From Paragonimus westermani (Eukaryota; Platyhelminthes; Trematoda; Plagiorchiida; Troglotrematidae), in NCBI GenBank assembly GCA_008508345.1, contig QNGE01000910.1:125397-189396 (forward strand): DNA of 64,000 nt, given 5' to 3'. Below are positions 1 to 10,689 of the stretch, piece after piece. The notes under the pieces were generated by a model that saw only the letters and a program-made list of their open reading frames with translations, did not search any database and had not been told where the DNA came from. Both the position numbers and the translations under genes were made by a program. Within the stretch, counting starts at the first letter, position 1; every line of letters begins with the position of its first letter.

Positions 1-345
1 CATTGCGTTGTAATGTGAACAGACTCCAACTACGAAGGAGTTCTGTCTGTAAAGTAACTCGCTTGCTTCATGATTCACTTTCAGCAAGTGATCTCTTAAA
101 CGTGTGTTGTAAACTCTCGACTTAATACGCTGGTTCACCCGCGGTATAATAATGCGAGTGATAGAAACCGGATCCTCTTCCTCCTTGTAATAATTAACAC
201 GGAAAATGTTGGTACCGAAAATAACGCAGCGGCCCTCGTTAATCGCGCCCAAGACAAAACAAAAGACAAGTATCAAAAGCAACTTTGTTCCACTCAAACA
301 ACCTGTGCGACAAGGAGGAAACCGCATGGCACTTAGAAAGGGCAT
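1..345 (-). CDS. Partial N-terminal exon of an unrecognised membrane or secreted protein
   Basis: The reading frame starts at an ATG at 343-345, with an in-frame stop just upstream, and stays open for 115 codons to the window edge, so the 3' part lies outside. The first 18 residues include several arginines. Residues about 19-35 (GTKLLLILVFCFVLGAI) form a strong hydrophobic segment, which fits a signal anchor or signal peptide. The rest is hydrophilic, with an acidic KEEEDP patch and basic stretches. A short basic N-terminus plus one early membrane segment would suit a type II Golgi or ER protein, but I do not recognise the family. The start of this frame and about 220 bp upstream are duplicated at 19.1-19.6 kb. 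No splice donor was found inside the frame. The long open frame and the conserved duplicate support coding, but neither is proof. Confidence 0.45.
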   Translation of the reverse strand, partial: MPFLSAMRFPPCRTGCLSGTKLLLILVFCFVLGAINEGRCVIFGTNIFRVNYYKEEEDPVSITRIIIPRVNQRIKSRVYNTRLRDHLLKVNHEASELLYRQNSFVVGVCSHYNAM

Positions 346-567
346 AGCGACCTACAAACATTCTCGGACCAGATGATCGAAGGATAGACATCAAACAAGT
401 AGTTAAGGTCACTAGGCCACCAACGAGCATAGGGGAATAAAGGAGGAACAGGTGAGAAATGTGGCGAAGGTTGCCTCTCGATTGTTCGCGGCATTCCCGC
501 TTATCCTGATTGGATAGAATCGTTTTCTGGAGGGAGGAGGCGGTTTTGGATGGAAAAAATGGATTCC
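107..567. repeat. Segmental direct duplication, copy 1
   Basis: This 461-bp block aligns without gaps to 19124-19584 at a constant offset of 19017. I see about ten or fewer differences, nearly all transitions (98% or better by eye). It contains the start of the minus-strand frame at 1-345 and about 220 bp upstream of its ATG. Sequence outside the block does not match. Confidence 0.95.
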
Positions 568-759
568 CCTAACAATGTGCCACTAGGTGACCTGGAGTGT
601 GCAGTATCTTGTAGGTAAGAATCAGATCTCTCCTATGGTCTCTGTAATTTATTGGGAATTAATCTGATTCTGCCAATCTGTTAAAGGGTTTCCTGAATTC
701 CGTAATTTTTCTGGTGCCTCTTTCTGCACATTTTCGATAAATGTCAAATCTTCCTCAAG

Positions 760-1137
760 TTAAGAACAGCAGGTCTGTATGTTTGTTTTCACTTGTGGAC
801 GGATTAGGGGGGGGGCAAAACAGCGGAAAGCCCCACAGATTATACCTAGAAGGCTCGGGGTTATTTCTGCTTTTTTGGCCAAAGCAGCACAGCTTGCAAG
901 CAAATTCAAACTGTCTGCCAGTATGCTCCCCAGGTATCTTTCGCATGTTGACACGAGCAGCTTTGTGTTGCTAAGATAATAATGAGTACAATTTTGATGG
1001 CAAACGTGCATGACTATACACTTGCTGACACTCAACAGCAATTTATTTTCCATGGAGCACTGATTCAGGCAGTTCAAATCGCCAGACTTGGGGCGTCGGC
1101 TAAAAAGTCTGTCAGTGGAAATCTTATCGGACAGCAT
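760..1137 (-). pseudogene. CR1/Jockey-like reverse transcriptase fragment (C-terminal part of RT)
   Basis: A minus-strand open frame resembles the region just after the RT catalytic box in Jockey/CR1-type elements: a D-L-x-x-L-x-x-W-like start, a cysteine after K (SVSKC) where these RTs usually have a conserved K-C, then ERYLGSILADSL matching the usual DLGV-I-S-S-L block, then ALAKKAEI matching the AAKKAN block. No complete catalytic domain is present, so this is an isolated dead fragment. The family comes from remembered motif order only. Confidence 0.55.
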
Positions 1138-1139
1138 TA

Positions 1140-2250
1140 CAGTTCGTAGTAGTTATGATTCTGCCAGTATGGACTCTAACATGCACTTACCGACCTGACG
1201 GAGGGAACCAAATACTCAGACAGGATAGCGCTAGCAGGCGAAATCAATGCTCAAGTCGGTCGTTTTTTAGAAGAGAAGCGGCTAAAATGGGTATTTGGTG
1301 TCCGAGTATAACGCAGTGAAAATAGTGGAAGGTTGTCATATCAATGTACTACAGTTTAGCACACAAAAACAGAATCCTGTCAAATAGGGACAGTATTTTG
1401 ATGTAACCATATGGACTTAGATCTTGTTACTGTTCGTGCTCGTTTAAGCCTGCTATCTTCCCAAAGCTCATACGACAGTAATCTTTCCGATGGTATGTAC
1501 ACAACGTTTTTACTGCACGAGAGGTAATGGAGCAGTGATACTTCATTATGTATCTAAAGGCCTCAGACTTCTCGGACCTGAAATTTTATCTTCGATTCAG
1601 TTACTCATAACATTCTGTAAACCTATCTCTTTCGCAAAGAAGTTTCAAAAATGTGTGTTTATTTGTCAACGTCAACATGTGCACACTCTGCGGGCAGTGT
1701 GTGAGTTTTACGGCACCTGACTCTGATGTTCGACAATGCTCGATTATTGGTGAATAGTTGAGAGATTTTCGTTTACTATATAAATTTGGGCATCATTCAC
1801 AAGCGATCGCAGCTGTTGCACTCTTATGGAATTTCCGGTCAGTCCCTCCCGAAAAGAAGCACTAGATTCGAGTTTCTCTCCTGTTAGCGCTTGTCAATAG
1901 TGCATATCCGTGCCACGGCGACGACTAGAACTCCAACCACACTTTTGTGAAACAAACGTGTGGACCTCTGCGTCATCGACAGAATTATCAGATGTGAATG
2001 CTCAACCACTTCAACTTGTGAGTAATGATCCGATTGCACGATCACCCCCAGAAGAGACACACTAACTGCCCTGTTAACTCCAATTGATGTCCTTTCTACT
2101 AAGATATATCTCTCCAAGCTAAAATGAAAAAATCACTAACCTGTTCAGTGATATTTTGACTACTGATAAGTAGTATGGAATTTTTGTTTCATACGAACTG
2201 AACATCATTCATAATTGGTTGAAAGTGTTGCATTCCCGTACACTTTTCAG
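1140..2250. other. No gene recognised
   Basis: Only short unsupported frames occur here. I see no convincing splice pairs, RNA gene or repeat. Confidence 0.4.
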
Positions 2251-2258
2251 TCAGCCCT

Positions 2259-2640
2259 TTGCAAGATGTTCGACTAAATTGTCCGGCCTCCCCGTTCCAG
2301 ATTAAATTCATCACTGATGACAGTTTTAAAGGCGCAATTAAACTATCGAGTAAGCTTGGTACAGAGTGCCTTCCAGACTCTAAACGGAATGAGACCGAGC
2401 ATGTGGATGACATTGTATTGCTCGGACCCGTCGCTGATGATATTCAGATCATGCTAAATAAAGTGGATGGTCGAACTGGTTTGTATGGAGCACGCGTCAC
2501 ACCTTAAATCTGCACGATGCTACTTCAGGACTTTGAGGCTCCCATTCCCATGTCCCTCAACGTTGGCAACCCGTATGGGACTGAAGGCTGTATCATTTAT
2601 TTAAACAGTGGCATCCAATCAACTTGTAACATGACTATTT
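2259..2640 (+). pseudogene. RTE-like non-LTR reverse transcriptase fragment
   Basis: The frame contains HVDDIVLLG, a variant of the RT catalytic box (usual form Y-A-D-D-I-V-L-L), followed by MLNKVDGRTGLYGARVTP, which matches the L-x-x-L-x-x-R-x-G-L-Y-G-M-R-F-A-P block that follows the catalytic box in the other copies here (62.9 and 58.8 kb). The alanine before DD is replaced by valine, and a stop follows the ARVTP block, so the fragment cannot be active. Confidence 0.65.
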
Positions 2641-2807
2641 TATTGAAATCACTGTTGCCTGCATGTCCCATTTCCTCTCTTACACTTCTGCTTCGTTCTG
2701 ACAGGTTGCTCTTTCATTGTTCAACGTGGGTCACATTTTCCCTCTACTGCTGTTATTGGCAATATGAACTAATTCAGTTTGTGTATGAACAGTGATATAA
2801 TAGTTTC

Positions 2808-3260
2808 GGTATTGGTATGTTCACCGAGCTCGGTAGTCAGGTTGCTTTATCACCAAGCGAGGTGACAGCATCAGTGTGTAAGTGTTTTAGGGCATAGTTT
2901 TGAGCGTGGAGTTTGGTGAAGTTCAATGAATGAGTGCTCTTATATAGCAGAATGAGTCGACCTACTGACTGGAATTCTGATTGGTCGCTCTCCGTTGTTT
3001 TTTTACCTTGACCTGGCCCACTATTGTTTGGTTTCGTTGAATGTGAACTTGGACCCAATGTCCGATTGAGTATTCCCTGCAGTCCCCGAGTCTTTGAGCT
3101 GAAGTCTGGTTGGCTGCTCCCAGTCGTTGCCGCACTTTGACCTCGAATCGGATCAGTTGTAAATTGACCGAGTGAGTCATCTCTTCGTTTTCTAATTCTG
3201 TCCGATTGGTTATCCGTTGTATCATTTCGACTCTGATCTGATCAGTTCAGGTTGCCCCGT
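2808..3260 (-). repeat. Penelope-like element 3' terminal repeat with internal diverged repeats
   Basis: This is the 3' flank, on the minus strand, of the Penelope-like body at 3.27-4.48 kb. Its end matches the terminal repeats at 9.1-9.66, 10.7-11.16 and 42.2-42.4 kb, in particular the block that reads CCAAGCTCGGCGAACATA in the best copies. Within 2950-3250 about three diverged units recur, each with a GATTGG or GGTTGG core followed by a TTGACC-like or TCGACT-like box. A hammerhead-like motif lies at 2845-2874. Confidence 0.7.
2845..2874 (-). ncRNA. Decayed hammerhead-ribozyme-like motif in a Penelope terminal repeat
   Basis: On the minus strand the order is CTGATGC, then a helix TGTCACC/GGTGAT around a short loop, then AAAGC. 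A hammerhead core needs CUGANGA, stem II, then GAAA. Two core positions are off and the following CGTTT is deleted, so this copy should be inactive. It counts mainly as one of several related copies. Confidence 0.4.
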
Positions 3261-3269
3261 TTAAATTTA

Positions 3270-4480
3270 CCGCATTTAGGCTTGATGGCGTCTACGTCTC
3301 CAAAAATCCTTAGTTCGTATTGGTCTACAAATTTTACCCAGCTTGATGTAAATGTTTATTGACCCGGCTGATGAATACAGTGCTTCAAAAAATTCTCTTA
3401 CATATCCAGTGTTTGCATGAGCAATGATTCCTGCGGTATTCAAGTAGAAGGCGTGTCCATTTTTATTCTCGTCGACGGAGATCAGGGAAAATTTGTCGTG
3501 CCTGTTAATGACCGATTCGTGTTTATGTATTCGTGTTGATAATTTCCGTCTGGTCTCGCCGATGTAGTGTTGTTCATAGCCATCGCATTGGTTTTTGCAG
3601 ATGACGTTTCTTCTCTCGGCGGGTTTGTGCTGTTCTTTTGGTTTTGATAGTACCCTTCGTAGTCTTGCTGTTGATTTATGCGCTAGCGCGATACCATGTG
3701 GTCTCAGAAGTCATGCGGTCATTTTTGATGCGATTTTGATTTATGGCAGTGCAATTCCTTTTGTTGCTGGCTCGACAGAGTTGGAATCATTTTTTTCCGT
3801 AAGTAGACTCCGTCTGATGAAAGTTCATAGGCATTCATTGCAAATAAATACTCGGTACAAGTAGTTTTCTTCCTCTCTTCGGAGCTCTGCCGTGCTGTAG
3901 TGTATTTTAGCTAGTTTGAACGCAGTTCGAATGCAGCTCCTTTTATGGCAGATTGGGTGGTTGTTGCGAAAACTAAGGAGTTGGTTCGTGTTTGTTTCTT
4001 CCGATAAACTGAGGTCTCCAGTGTTCCATCAGGTTGGCGGTTGATTAGTACATCTAAGAACGGTAGTTAGTTTCAGTCTTTATCATAAATTTAATATGGT
4101 TGAAAACGTTGTTCATCAGTCTGGTTGTATCTTCAACCATTGGGCCTTTAAAGATTACGGATGTATCATCAACATATCGTATTCAGAGTTTCGGTTTGAT
4201 CACTAGTAGCGCGCTATTCTCTAACCTCTGCGTGACCGCCTCTGCCATAAATCAGGATATGGGTGAACCCATTGGAGTTCCCTTAAATTGTTCATAGATC
4301 AAGCCGTTGAATTTGAAGTATGTTGACAGATATAGCTCCATGAGATTGCATATGCTTTCCGGTTTCAGTGATTCATTCGGCCGGGGATCTTCTTCTATCA
4401 GCCTTCGTAGTGTTTTTTAACTAGGGTGGGTTCAATGGACGTGAAGAGTGCTGTGACATTAGAAGAAATTGACATAAATA
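3270..4480 (-). pseudogene. Penelope-like retroelement: RT C-terminal half plus GIY-YIG endonuclease
   Basis: Read on the minus strand from 4480 down, pieces in order are: a palm segment ending in ALFTSIEP; KPESICNLMELYLST; then EQFKGTPMGSPIS, the Penelope-type G-x-P-M-G-S block; then RYVDDTSVIFKG with the YVDD catalytic box (bases 4161-4179); then FLDVLINRQPDGT, the FLDV block. About 550 bases further on lies a GIY-YIG-type nuclease, CDGYEQHYIGETRRKLSTRI (YIGET at about 3555-3566), followed by an H-K-H segment and a long open tail. Frameshifts and stops interrupt the RT part, while the nuclease part stays open for about 80 codons. Penelope-like elements are the known class that joins a telomerase-like RT to GIY-YIG. 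The N-terminal RT part is absent here. Confidence 0.85.
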
Positions 4481-4859
4481 ATAGACGACTTACGTGAGCT
4501 CGGCAGGAATGCACTGTGGTAATACGGTGTCTCAGTTGTCAGAAAGACAGGGTTCAAAACAACGGTTTCGGATGTGACCAGGGTGAACCAAGCATTAACA
4601 TTTGCCTTCGCGATGCCTTCATCAAATAGGGTCTTTCTAAAACCGAGGAAAAGAAAGAGAGAAACAAAGATGAGTAAGAGGCGTTTGCAGTCAACAGTAT
4701 GAAGGGATTAACTAGACAGCAAGAATCCTCCAGACAGGCAGGCAAGGAACAGACGAACTACAAAAGAACCGGGGGTTGGCCAAGTATTCAATTACTCGAT
4801 CAAAATGGGACTCTAATCGAAGAAGACAGTTGGAACCCCAGAAGCTACAGGTGAGCAAT

Positions 4860-7530
4860 TCTCCCTAAGGTGCTTATCCAGCCTCCGTTTAGACGACTGG
4901 GTATTCGTCGTTTGCAGTGCCTTTCCCAGCATCGAGTTCCATGTGCAGCAAGCTTGCACAGGAAAGCAACGCTTGACGCTCCTGATTTGACTTTAACCAG
5001 TGGCCGTGTAGGTTGTGTGTGAGAGCGATTGCGAACATCTGTCGAGTTAGGTAAAGTTCTATATGGAGGATCTCGTGAAGAAACATCAATTTCTTGTGGT
5101 CTCGCTGATATCTAAACCATAAACAAGTTCAGTATACGGGGCTGTTCGAATAGGATTTTTGAGACAATCCGTGTGACTCCACGTTGAACCCCTTCTAACG
5201 TAACAGAGTCTCATCTGAAGAAGACAGTACTGACCTGGAAACTCACTTCTAGATTGGGAAGAAAATGAGTGACAAACACTCAGAAAAGTCTCCATGGTGA
5301 GCTGTCCTAGTAGATAGTAGGTTCATCCTGTGAGCGGCATCCCGGAAGAAAGACGGGTCACTTGTGATAACGGTGCCTGGATCGGATTCTTGAGTTAACG
5401 CCTTCACCTTACTCCCCCCTTGTAAATAAGCGATATCCGATTAAATGATAGGGAAAGGCTTGCAGCAACAAAGCAATCCAATTACCTTGCAGTGTCCCGT
5501 TGCCCTGTAAGGTGTATATAACATAGAAATGTTGATATCATCTGTATAAAACAGTATTTTAGAACTTACCAAGTGGGGAACTTCGTTTCCGAGCAGTGTA
5601 AACAATCGATGCTCGAAAATGAAACCCTGTGGGACCTTGCTGGAAACTGTCACGCTTAATGAGATGGCTGCCTTGACAGGCGCCTGGAGACGGTGGTCCT
5701 GCGAACTACCCTGAAACTATTCAATAAAAAACTCGACAATCTTGTATTATTCAGTAATGTGTAGTGGTTTACGCCATCGAACGCCTTCGAGAAGTTGAGG
5801 AAACTTACACCCGTGGGTAATGCGTCGCCCAGGACAGTCGTACATCAGTTCATTGCTTCTATGAGACTTGCCTGGCCGACACGGTTTCATGGAAGACCTG
5901 TTCAGCGACATGCGGATGTGCCTTGTGTTTTGGGAAGTCCATTTAGCATTGTCAATCAGGCTTTCCACAACTCTGGAGATTACTGATAACAATGTCACCA
6001 AGCAGTAATTTTTTTCAAGCTGAACGATCTCCTGTCTTAAGTGTTAGAGATACCGCATACGCCTTCCAGTAAACTTCGGAGGTGAACTAAACAACGTGAA
6101 TGATGTTTGTGAAGAAACGTCAGTACATTCTTTAAGCATTATTGGGGCGAGTTCATCGGGATCTGACGTCTCTCCGTAGTTAGATTTGACAGTTTACGTC
6201 CCAGATATGTCGCGTTATATTTTAAAGGGCCAGAGCGCTCCGGGACATTGTTGGGAAAGCATCGTGCCGGTTGCAATTGATTTCTGATGGTCCATAGCAG
6301 AACACTTTGCTGTCATACACAGCCGGTGCGTTTGCTGCCCCCATCAATGCTATTGCTGAATTGACCGTCTAATCCACGAATCAGTGAGATTCCTTGTTCG
6401 GCCTTAGTCACAAGAAATATGTGGCAAAACTTTTATGGTTGATCGCCACCTCATTAAGCGGGAATCTTTGGAATTCTCATGTTTCGCATCAGCATTGTTC
6501 GGTACTTGTGTTCTGAACCCAAAAACAAACTTCATAATAACGGCAACTTCGTGGGCTGGTATCGGTCCCATGCGGCTGTTTTCAGCTCAAGGGTTTTTTC
6601 AGTCCTACTAAGTATATGTGGTTAAGGCTTACTCAGTTTTGGCGAGAAAGAGAGAACGCTTTTTTGCATTGCTTCGGTCAGCAAATCCTTGTACTCATCC
6701 CAGTGCTTATTTATGGATGTATAGTTTTGCGGCCAAGAAACGCAGTTCAGAAGGCCTCTCACAGATGCGGAGTCTGCCCTATTGAAGTCCATCAATTGGC
6801 CCCTCCAGGTTGTCCAAACTCCGCTGTACGAATGAAATGGAACTAAGAAACACCATGACTACCAATTCCAAGGGACACGGAAACCGTTAGATGGCTGATC
6901 ATAAGAGGTTCTTTCGTCAGACTCCTGCATAAGAAGGTGTACAACCGCACAACCACCTGGTTGGCCAGGTCACGTGCTCCCATCACTCAGGTTGGGGGAT
7001 TACGTCACGGTAAGAGACAAGCTCAGTTCCGCGCCCCACACTGCGGTTCATGGAGGCAGTTGAGACAGCCGGAAGGTTGAAATCACCCATCGATCGCACA
7101 CAATAAAAGCCTATCTAGAATACATGCATTCATGTCATTAGAGCAGTTTGGTGAGTGGTAGATGACGGATAGTACACACGTTAACTTCTCTGGCAGTTGA
7201 ACTGCAGCCCACATTGCTTCGGGTACTCTATTTGACACGCTGTCGTGTAGCGCACTAACCTTAAGTTGGCGACTAACATGAGGGTCACCAGTCTCACCAG
7301 TGCCTGCTTTGCGATCTATTCGTAAAAATTGCTTTCCCGGTATCTCAACTTCACCGCTAACACTGGTGCTGTGCATCAAAGTTCCGATCATTCTAATCCC
7401 TGTTGGCTCACGACCTCTACAAAATCAATACATTTCTGTGCGGGCCGTGTGTTTGCATGTAGGCGGTCGCACGATTGAGCTGCTATGCAGCCATCAGATG
7501 GCAGATCTTGGAGAGTGCTAAGGAAGCCAG
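4860..7530 (-). pseudogene. Long decayed CR1/Jockey-like non-LTR retrotransposon (EN to RT to C-terminus)
   Basis: Domains are in natural order on the minus strand. An endonuclease piece at 7391-7083 contains LSVIYHSPN, matching the usual G-V-x-Y-R-S-P block, and ends in CAIDG. A linker at 6850-6500 includes WDEYKDLLTEAM and AAWDRYQ. RT follows: KTGDRS and VTLLSVISRVVESLI (near 6.0 kb; usual form R-P-V-S-L-T-S), FLNFSKAFDGVNH (near 5.8 kb; RT motif A), then SSKVPQGFIFEHRLF (near 5.6 kb; usual form SGVPQGSVLGPLLF), LVSSKILFYTDDINI (near 5.55 kb; YADD-type box). The C-terminal tail at 5.1-4.86 kb contains KSGASSVAFLCKLAAHGTRC. Many frameshifts and stops show it is old and dead. The exact 5' end is unclear. 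Confidence 0.75.
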
Positions 7531-9070
7531 TTAACAATGTAGATGTCTCGGTGGAAGTTTGGATGCACGGTGGTACACACCTGACTTTTTCATGGAAGTC
7601 TTAATAAAAAAGGACGCTTGATGTTTATCAGACGCTTCTGTGATTCCAACTCGATTGGAGCTGATACATGAAGATTGTTGACTTATTCTACTGGTTGACT
7701 GCCATTAGTGTGACCAGTGGAATTGTATCAGTAGCAACTCCTAGTTCCGAAAATAAGCCTATGCTGACGCAACACCTCCTTTCCAGTTCGTGGTCATCAT
7801 CGATATAAATGCAAATCACTTGGTAAGGTCCCCTTAACTTTTCCAAAACTCTGCCCATCATACTTTAGGACAGTGAGACGATCTTTAGAAGTCCAGGTTC
7901 AGGTAACTGGAGCAAGTGAGAAGGGCATAGTGAGCGACTCACGCCAATGATTTAAACGTTGTTAATACTTAGCTCTGGGAGAGTAAACTGTCATTGGGAC
8001 AAGTTATTAATAAGGTTGCTGGGCCTCTGAAACTCTGTGTAGCGGTATGCTGTGTGCCCCAACGTCCGACAGTGAGGTAAGAGAAAGTGACGGCGGACTT
8101 CTAACTTGTATAAGGATATCCTGCCAATTGCTGGGCCACAGCTAGAGCCAGCAATTTCTCTGCGTAGGTCTCTGAACACATCAGTAACTTAATCGCATTT
8201 TATGGCAAACATAACGGCTTCGTGCAAGCCCCCTGATGTTTGGCCAGCCACAGACTGAGAGCAAACAGTTTTTCACATATGCTCCTAAACATCTCGTATT
8301 GTCATGCTTATGCTGTGGTAAGCAGTTCAAGCCGGCTTCCGGCTTATCTAAAATAATGACTGTTGACGTTCTTAGGAATGCACTGCTGATTTCACATGAA
8401 GTGGCCGCGACTTTATCGGGGTTTTCGGAGTCCTGGTAGAAAGTATGAGATGGTTTCGAAATAGCTCCGTTGGTAACCATTAGTACAGTTGTATTTGTTT
8501 GTATGGGCTTTACTTCAGACGTATGGTGCTCTGACCCGGTCTTCCTCCTGACTGTCCTTGAGCTTGCATCCGTCCGCGCGAGCGGAAGAGCCTCCTGGTT
8601 ATCGAACGCAATTGAAGTAGTGGTGGTAACAGACAGCTGAGCCGAGTCACAAACAAGCTCAACTCCGTCTCTGCCTGCGCAACCAACTATCCCATCTTCA
8701 GCCGTGTTCCTTGAAGGTCTTTCATATTCTCTGTTACCGAAAAGTCACTGGAACTTACGATAGAAAGTTTCGTGGACGGACTGAGCAAAATCGGAAGGGT
8801 CTCGGTTGAGCACTGTATTAGTTCGTCGACGTGGTTTTCTCACATTCGCAATGAAACCTCTGTCCACACAGTAAGCGTCTCCTGTAAAAGCTACCGCAGA
8901 GTTCCGTTGTGCACACTTTGGCGAATGTCAGATTGAAAAAGACCAAAGCAATCAACAGTAGGGAAATTTGCAGGCAGGCTCACACCATCCATCCTTAACA
9001 ACTGACCTTAGTACGAAAAGTGGGTGGATAATGAGAGCTTCACGTAAACCAGTGTGCACTAATGCCTAAC
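7530..9070. other. No gene recognised; possible 5' remains of the adjacent element
   Basis: Minus-strand frames at 8480-8181 and 8179-7991 run in the same direction as the CR1/Jockey-like element but show no motif I can place. They may be its 5' remains or unrelated sequence. Confidence 0.3.
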
Positions 9071-9073
9071 AAG

Positions 9074-9245
9074 GTTTCTGATGGTTGGGAATAGTGGTGG
9101 TGGTGTTTGTAGCTCGGGTTGAAGGTTTTGGTATTGATATGTTCGCCGTTTGCAACCTAAATGCCAAGCTCGGCGAACATATCAATACCAAAACCATCAA
9201 CCCGAGCTACAAACAACACCACCACTATTCCCAACCATCAGAAAC
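9074..9245. repeat. Near-perfect 75-bp inverted repeat (hairpin) made of Penelope terminal sequence
   Basis: Arms 9074-9148 and 9171-9245 are reverse complements at 73 of 75 positions, around a 22-base spacer. The right arm begins CGGCGAACATATCAATACC, the conserved tip of the Penelope terminal repeats in this window. The structure is two terminal repeats fused head to head. Confidence 0.95.
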
Positions 9246-9249
9246 CTAC

Positions 9250-9660
9250 ATGGGCGTACAGCGCTAAAAACAGTTCGTTGCTGGGGGACCTTTGCATGCA
9301 GAGGGGCTTCCACACGTGAACAGCTATTCTTCTTGCATGAATGCCTGCGTCAAAACATTCTCCCGCCAAGTATCAACTACAGACCACCCCTCAATCATCC
9401 ACAGGCTTGGGAGATAGCCAGACAAAACGGGAGACGGGGTCAGGCCAAACACGACAAAAAGCGACCAACCAGAATTCAGACCAGTAGGTCAACCCACTCT
9501 GCTGTATAAGAGCAGGCATCGATCCAACTTCACCAAACGCCACATTCAAAATTATACGCCGAAACACTCACGCACTGATAATGTCACCTCGATTGGTGAT
9601 GAAACGTTTGCAACCTAAATGCCAAGCTCGGCGAACATATCAATACCGAAGCCTAACAAG
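9250..9660 (+). repeat. Penelope-like terminal repeat (plus orientation)
   Basis: The block shares ACTACAGACCACC and nearby sequence with the reverse complement of 10.70-10.87 kb, and shares the end CAACCTAAATGCCAAGCTCGG with the other terminal repeats. It also contains one unit (CGACCAACCAGAATTCAGAC) of the diverged repeats seen at 2.95-3.25 kb. The 119-codon frame at 9150-9509 comes from this repeat and is not treated as a gene. Confidence 0.75.
9575..9609 (+). ncRNA. Hammerhead-ribozyme-like motif (best-preserved Penelope copy)
   Basis: The order is CTGATAA, then stem II GTCACC/GGTGAT around TCGATT, then GAAACGTTTGC. GAAAC is intact. CTGATAA differs from the required CTGANGA at one core position, so this exact copy is probably slow or dead. 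AAACGTTT after the core is self-complementary, as expected for hammerheads with a minimal stem III that act as dimers. Upstream GCA could pair with downstream TGC as a short stem I. Hammerheads are established in Penelope terminal repeats; activity here is inference. Confidence 0.5.
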
Positions 9661-9669
9661 GTATCCGAT

Positions 9670-10005
9670 AGATTTGGAACTGTCACAAGAAGAACATTGG
9701 CCCTGAATACTGTTGCTTAGAAAAATGCGCTTCAAGTCGGCCATTTAAGGTGAAGTATCCTTTATTCCTCCAATGCTGAAGAAAACGTATCGACCGCGGT
9801 GACATTGTTGTCGGTACTGCCCTATCACATCGTTTTTAATAGCTCTTTCAAGAATTGTAGAGCATTGCTGATGGAATGTTCTGATCCGTCAGTCGGATAT
9901 CATAGTCGTTTGAGTAGGTCTTTGGCCAACTTTAAGGTCAGTGTGTCCGACAGGGACACAGTTGGTCGTGGTGGGATACCATCTTAGTGTACTTTTGGTA
10001 GTCCG
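9670..10005. other. No gene recognised
   Basis: The stretch lies between two Penelope-derived blocks. A 62-codon plus frame at 9799-9987 has no supporting motif. Confidence 0.35.
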
Positions 10006-10009
10006 CAGA

Positions 10010-10660
10010 AGTGAGCACTGGTTGCATCATTCAGCTGCATTTTCCAGCGTTCCTATTTACTTATCTCGTGCGTAGCCTCTTGTTTCCTTTGTGCGGTGTT
10101 GATTTTGTTGGCCATTTTTTGGTGAAATCAGCATTGAGCAGGCAGTAGTTGGTTATGTCGTTGAGCAGTTGTTTCGCTTTCTCCAAGTAGTCTGCCTTAC
10201 CCACGATAACTGTCATTCGTCCCTTATCAATCGGCAAAATGATGATGTTGTCATCCTTTTTAAAGTTGTTCAGTGCTTGTTTTTCTCGTTGGGTAAGGTT
10301 ATTGGACAGTCTACTGCGGGTCAAGACTGGGACGATAGTTTATCGGATTTGGTGCTGTGCCTTTTCCGGCAAGGCTTCAGATTTAATTGTGTTCCAAGTT
10401 TGCCAGGCAATCTCTGCTTATTGCATCTTTCGTGTTAAAATTGAGCACTTTGACAAGCACGTCTTGTTCGTCGTTGGATAGTGAAGGATTTGGTAGGTTT
10501 CTGATCCACGTACAGGTGCTGGTGTTGGCACACTTTACCAGTTTTGAGAGCTTTTCTTTCGAGTGTCATTCTCTTCTTATTCTTCTTTCTTGCTACTCGC
10601 TGTCCTGTCGCTGCCTCTAATTTCTGTTGTTGATGTTCCTCTATTATTTAGTTGCAGTGT
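10010..10660 (-). pseudogene. Penelope-like element N-terminal RT fragment
   Basis: On the minus strand an upstream frame reads NLPNPSLSNDEQDVLVKVLN. After frame changes, 10324-10061 reads RLSNNLTQREKQALNNFKKD, then NIIILPIDKGRMTVIVGKADY and YLEKAKQLLND. The I-I-L-P-x-D-K-G-R-x-T-V block followed by D-Y is characteristic of the first RT region of Penelope-like elements. The frame stops soon after, before any catalytic box. It could once have belonged with the 3' half at 3.3-4.5 kb, but distance and terminal repeats suggest separate insertions. Confidence 0.8.
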
Positions 10661-10689
10661 TCTTTTTTAGCTGTCACGACGTTCTCGTA

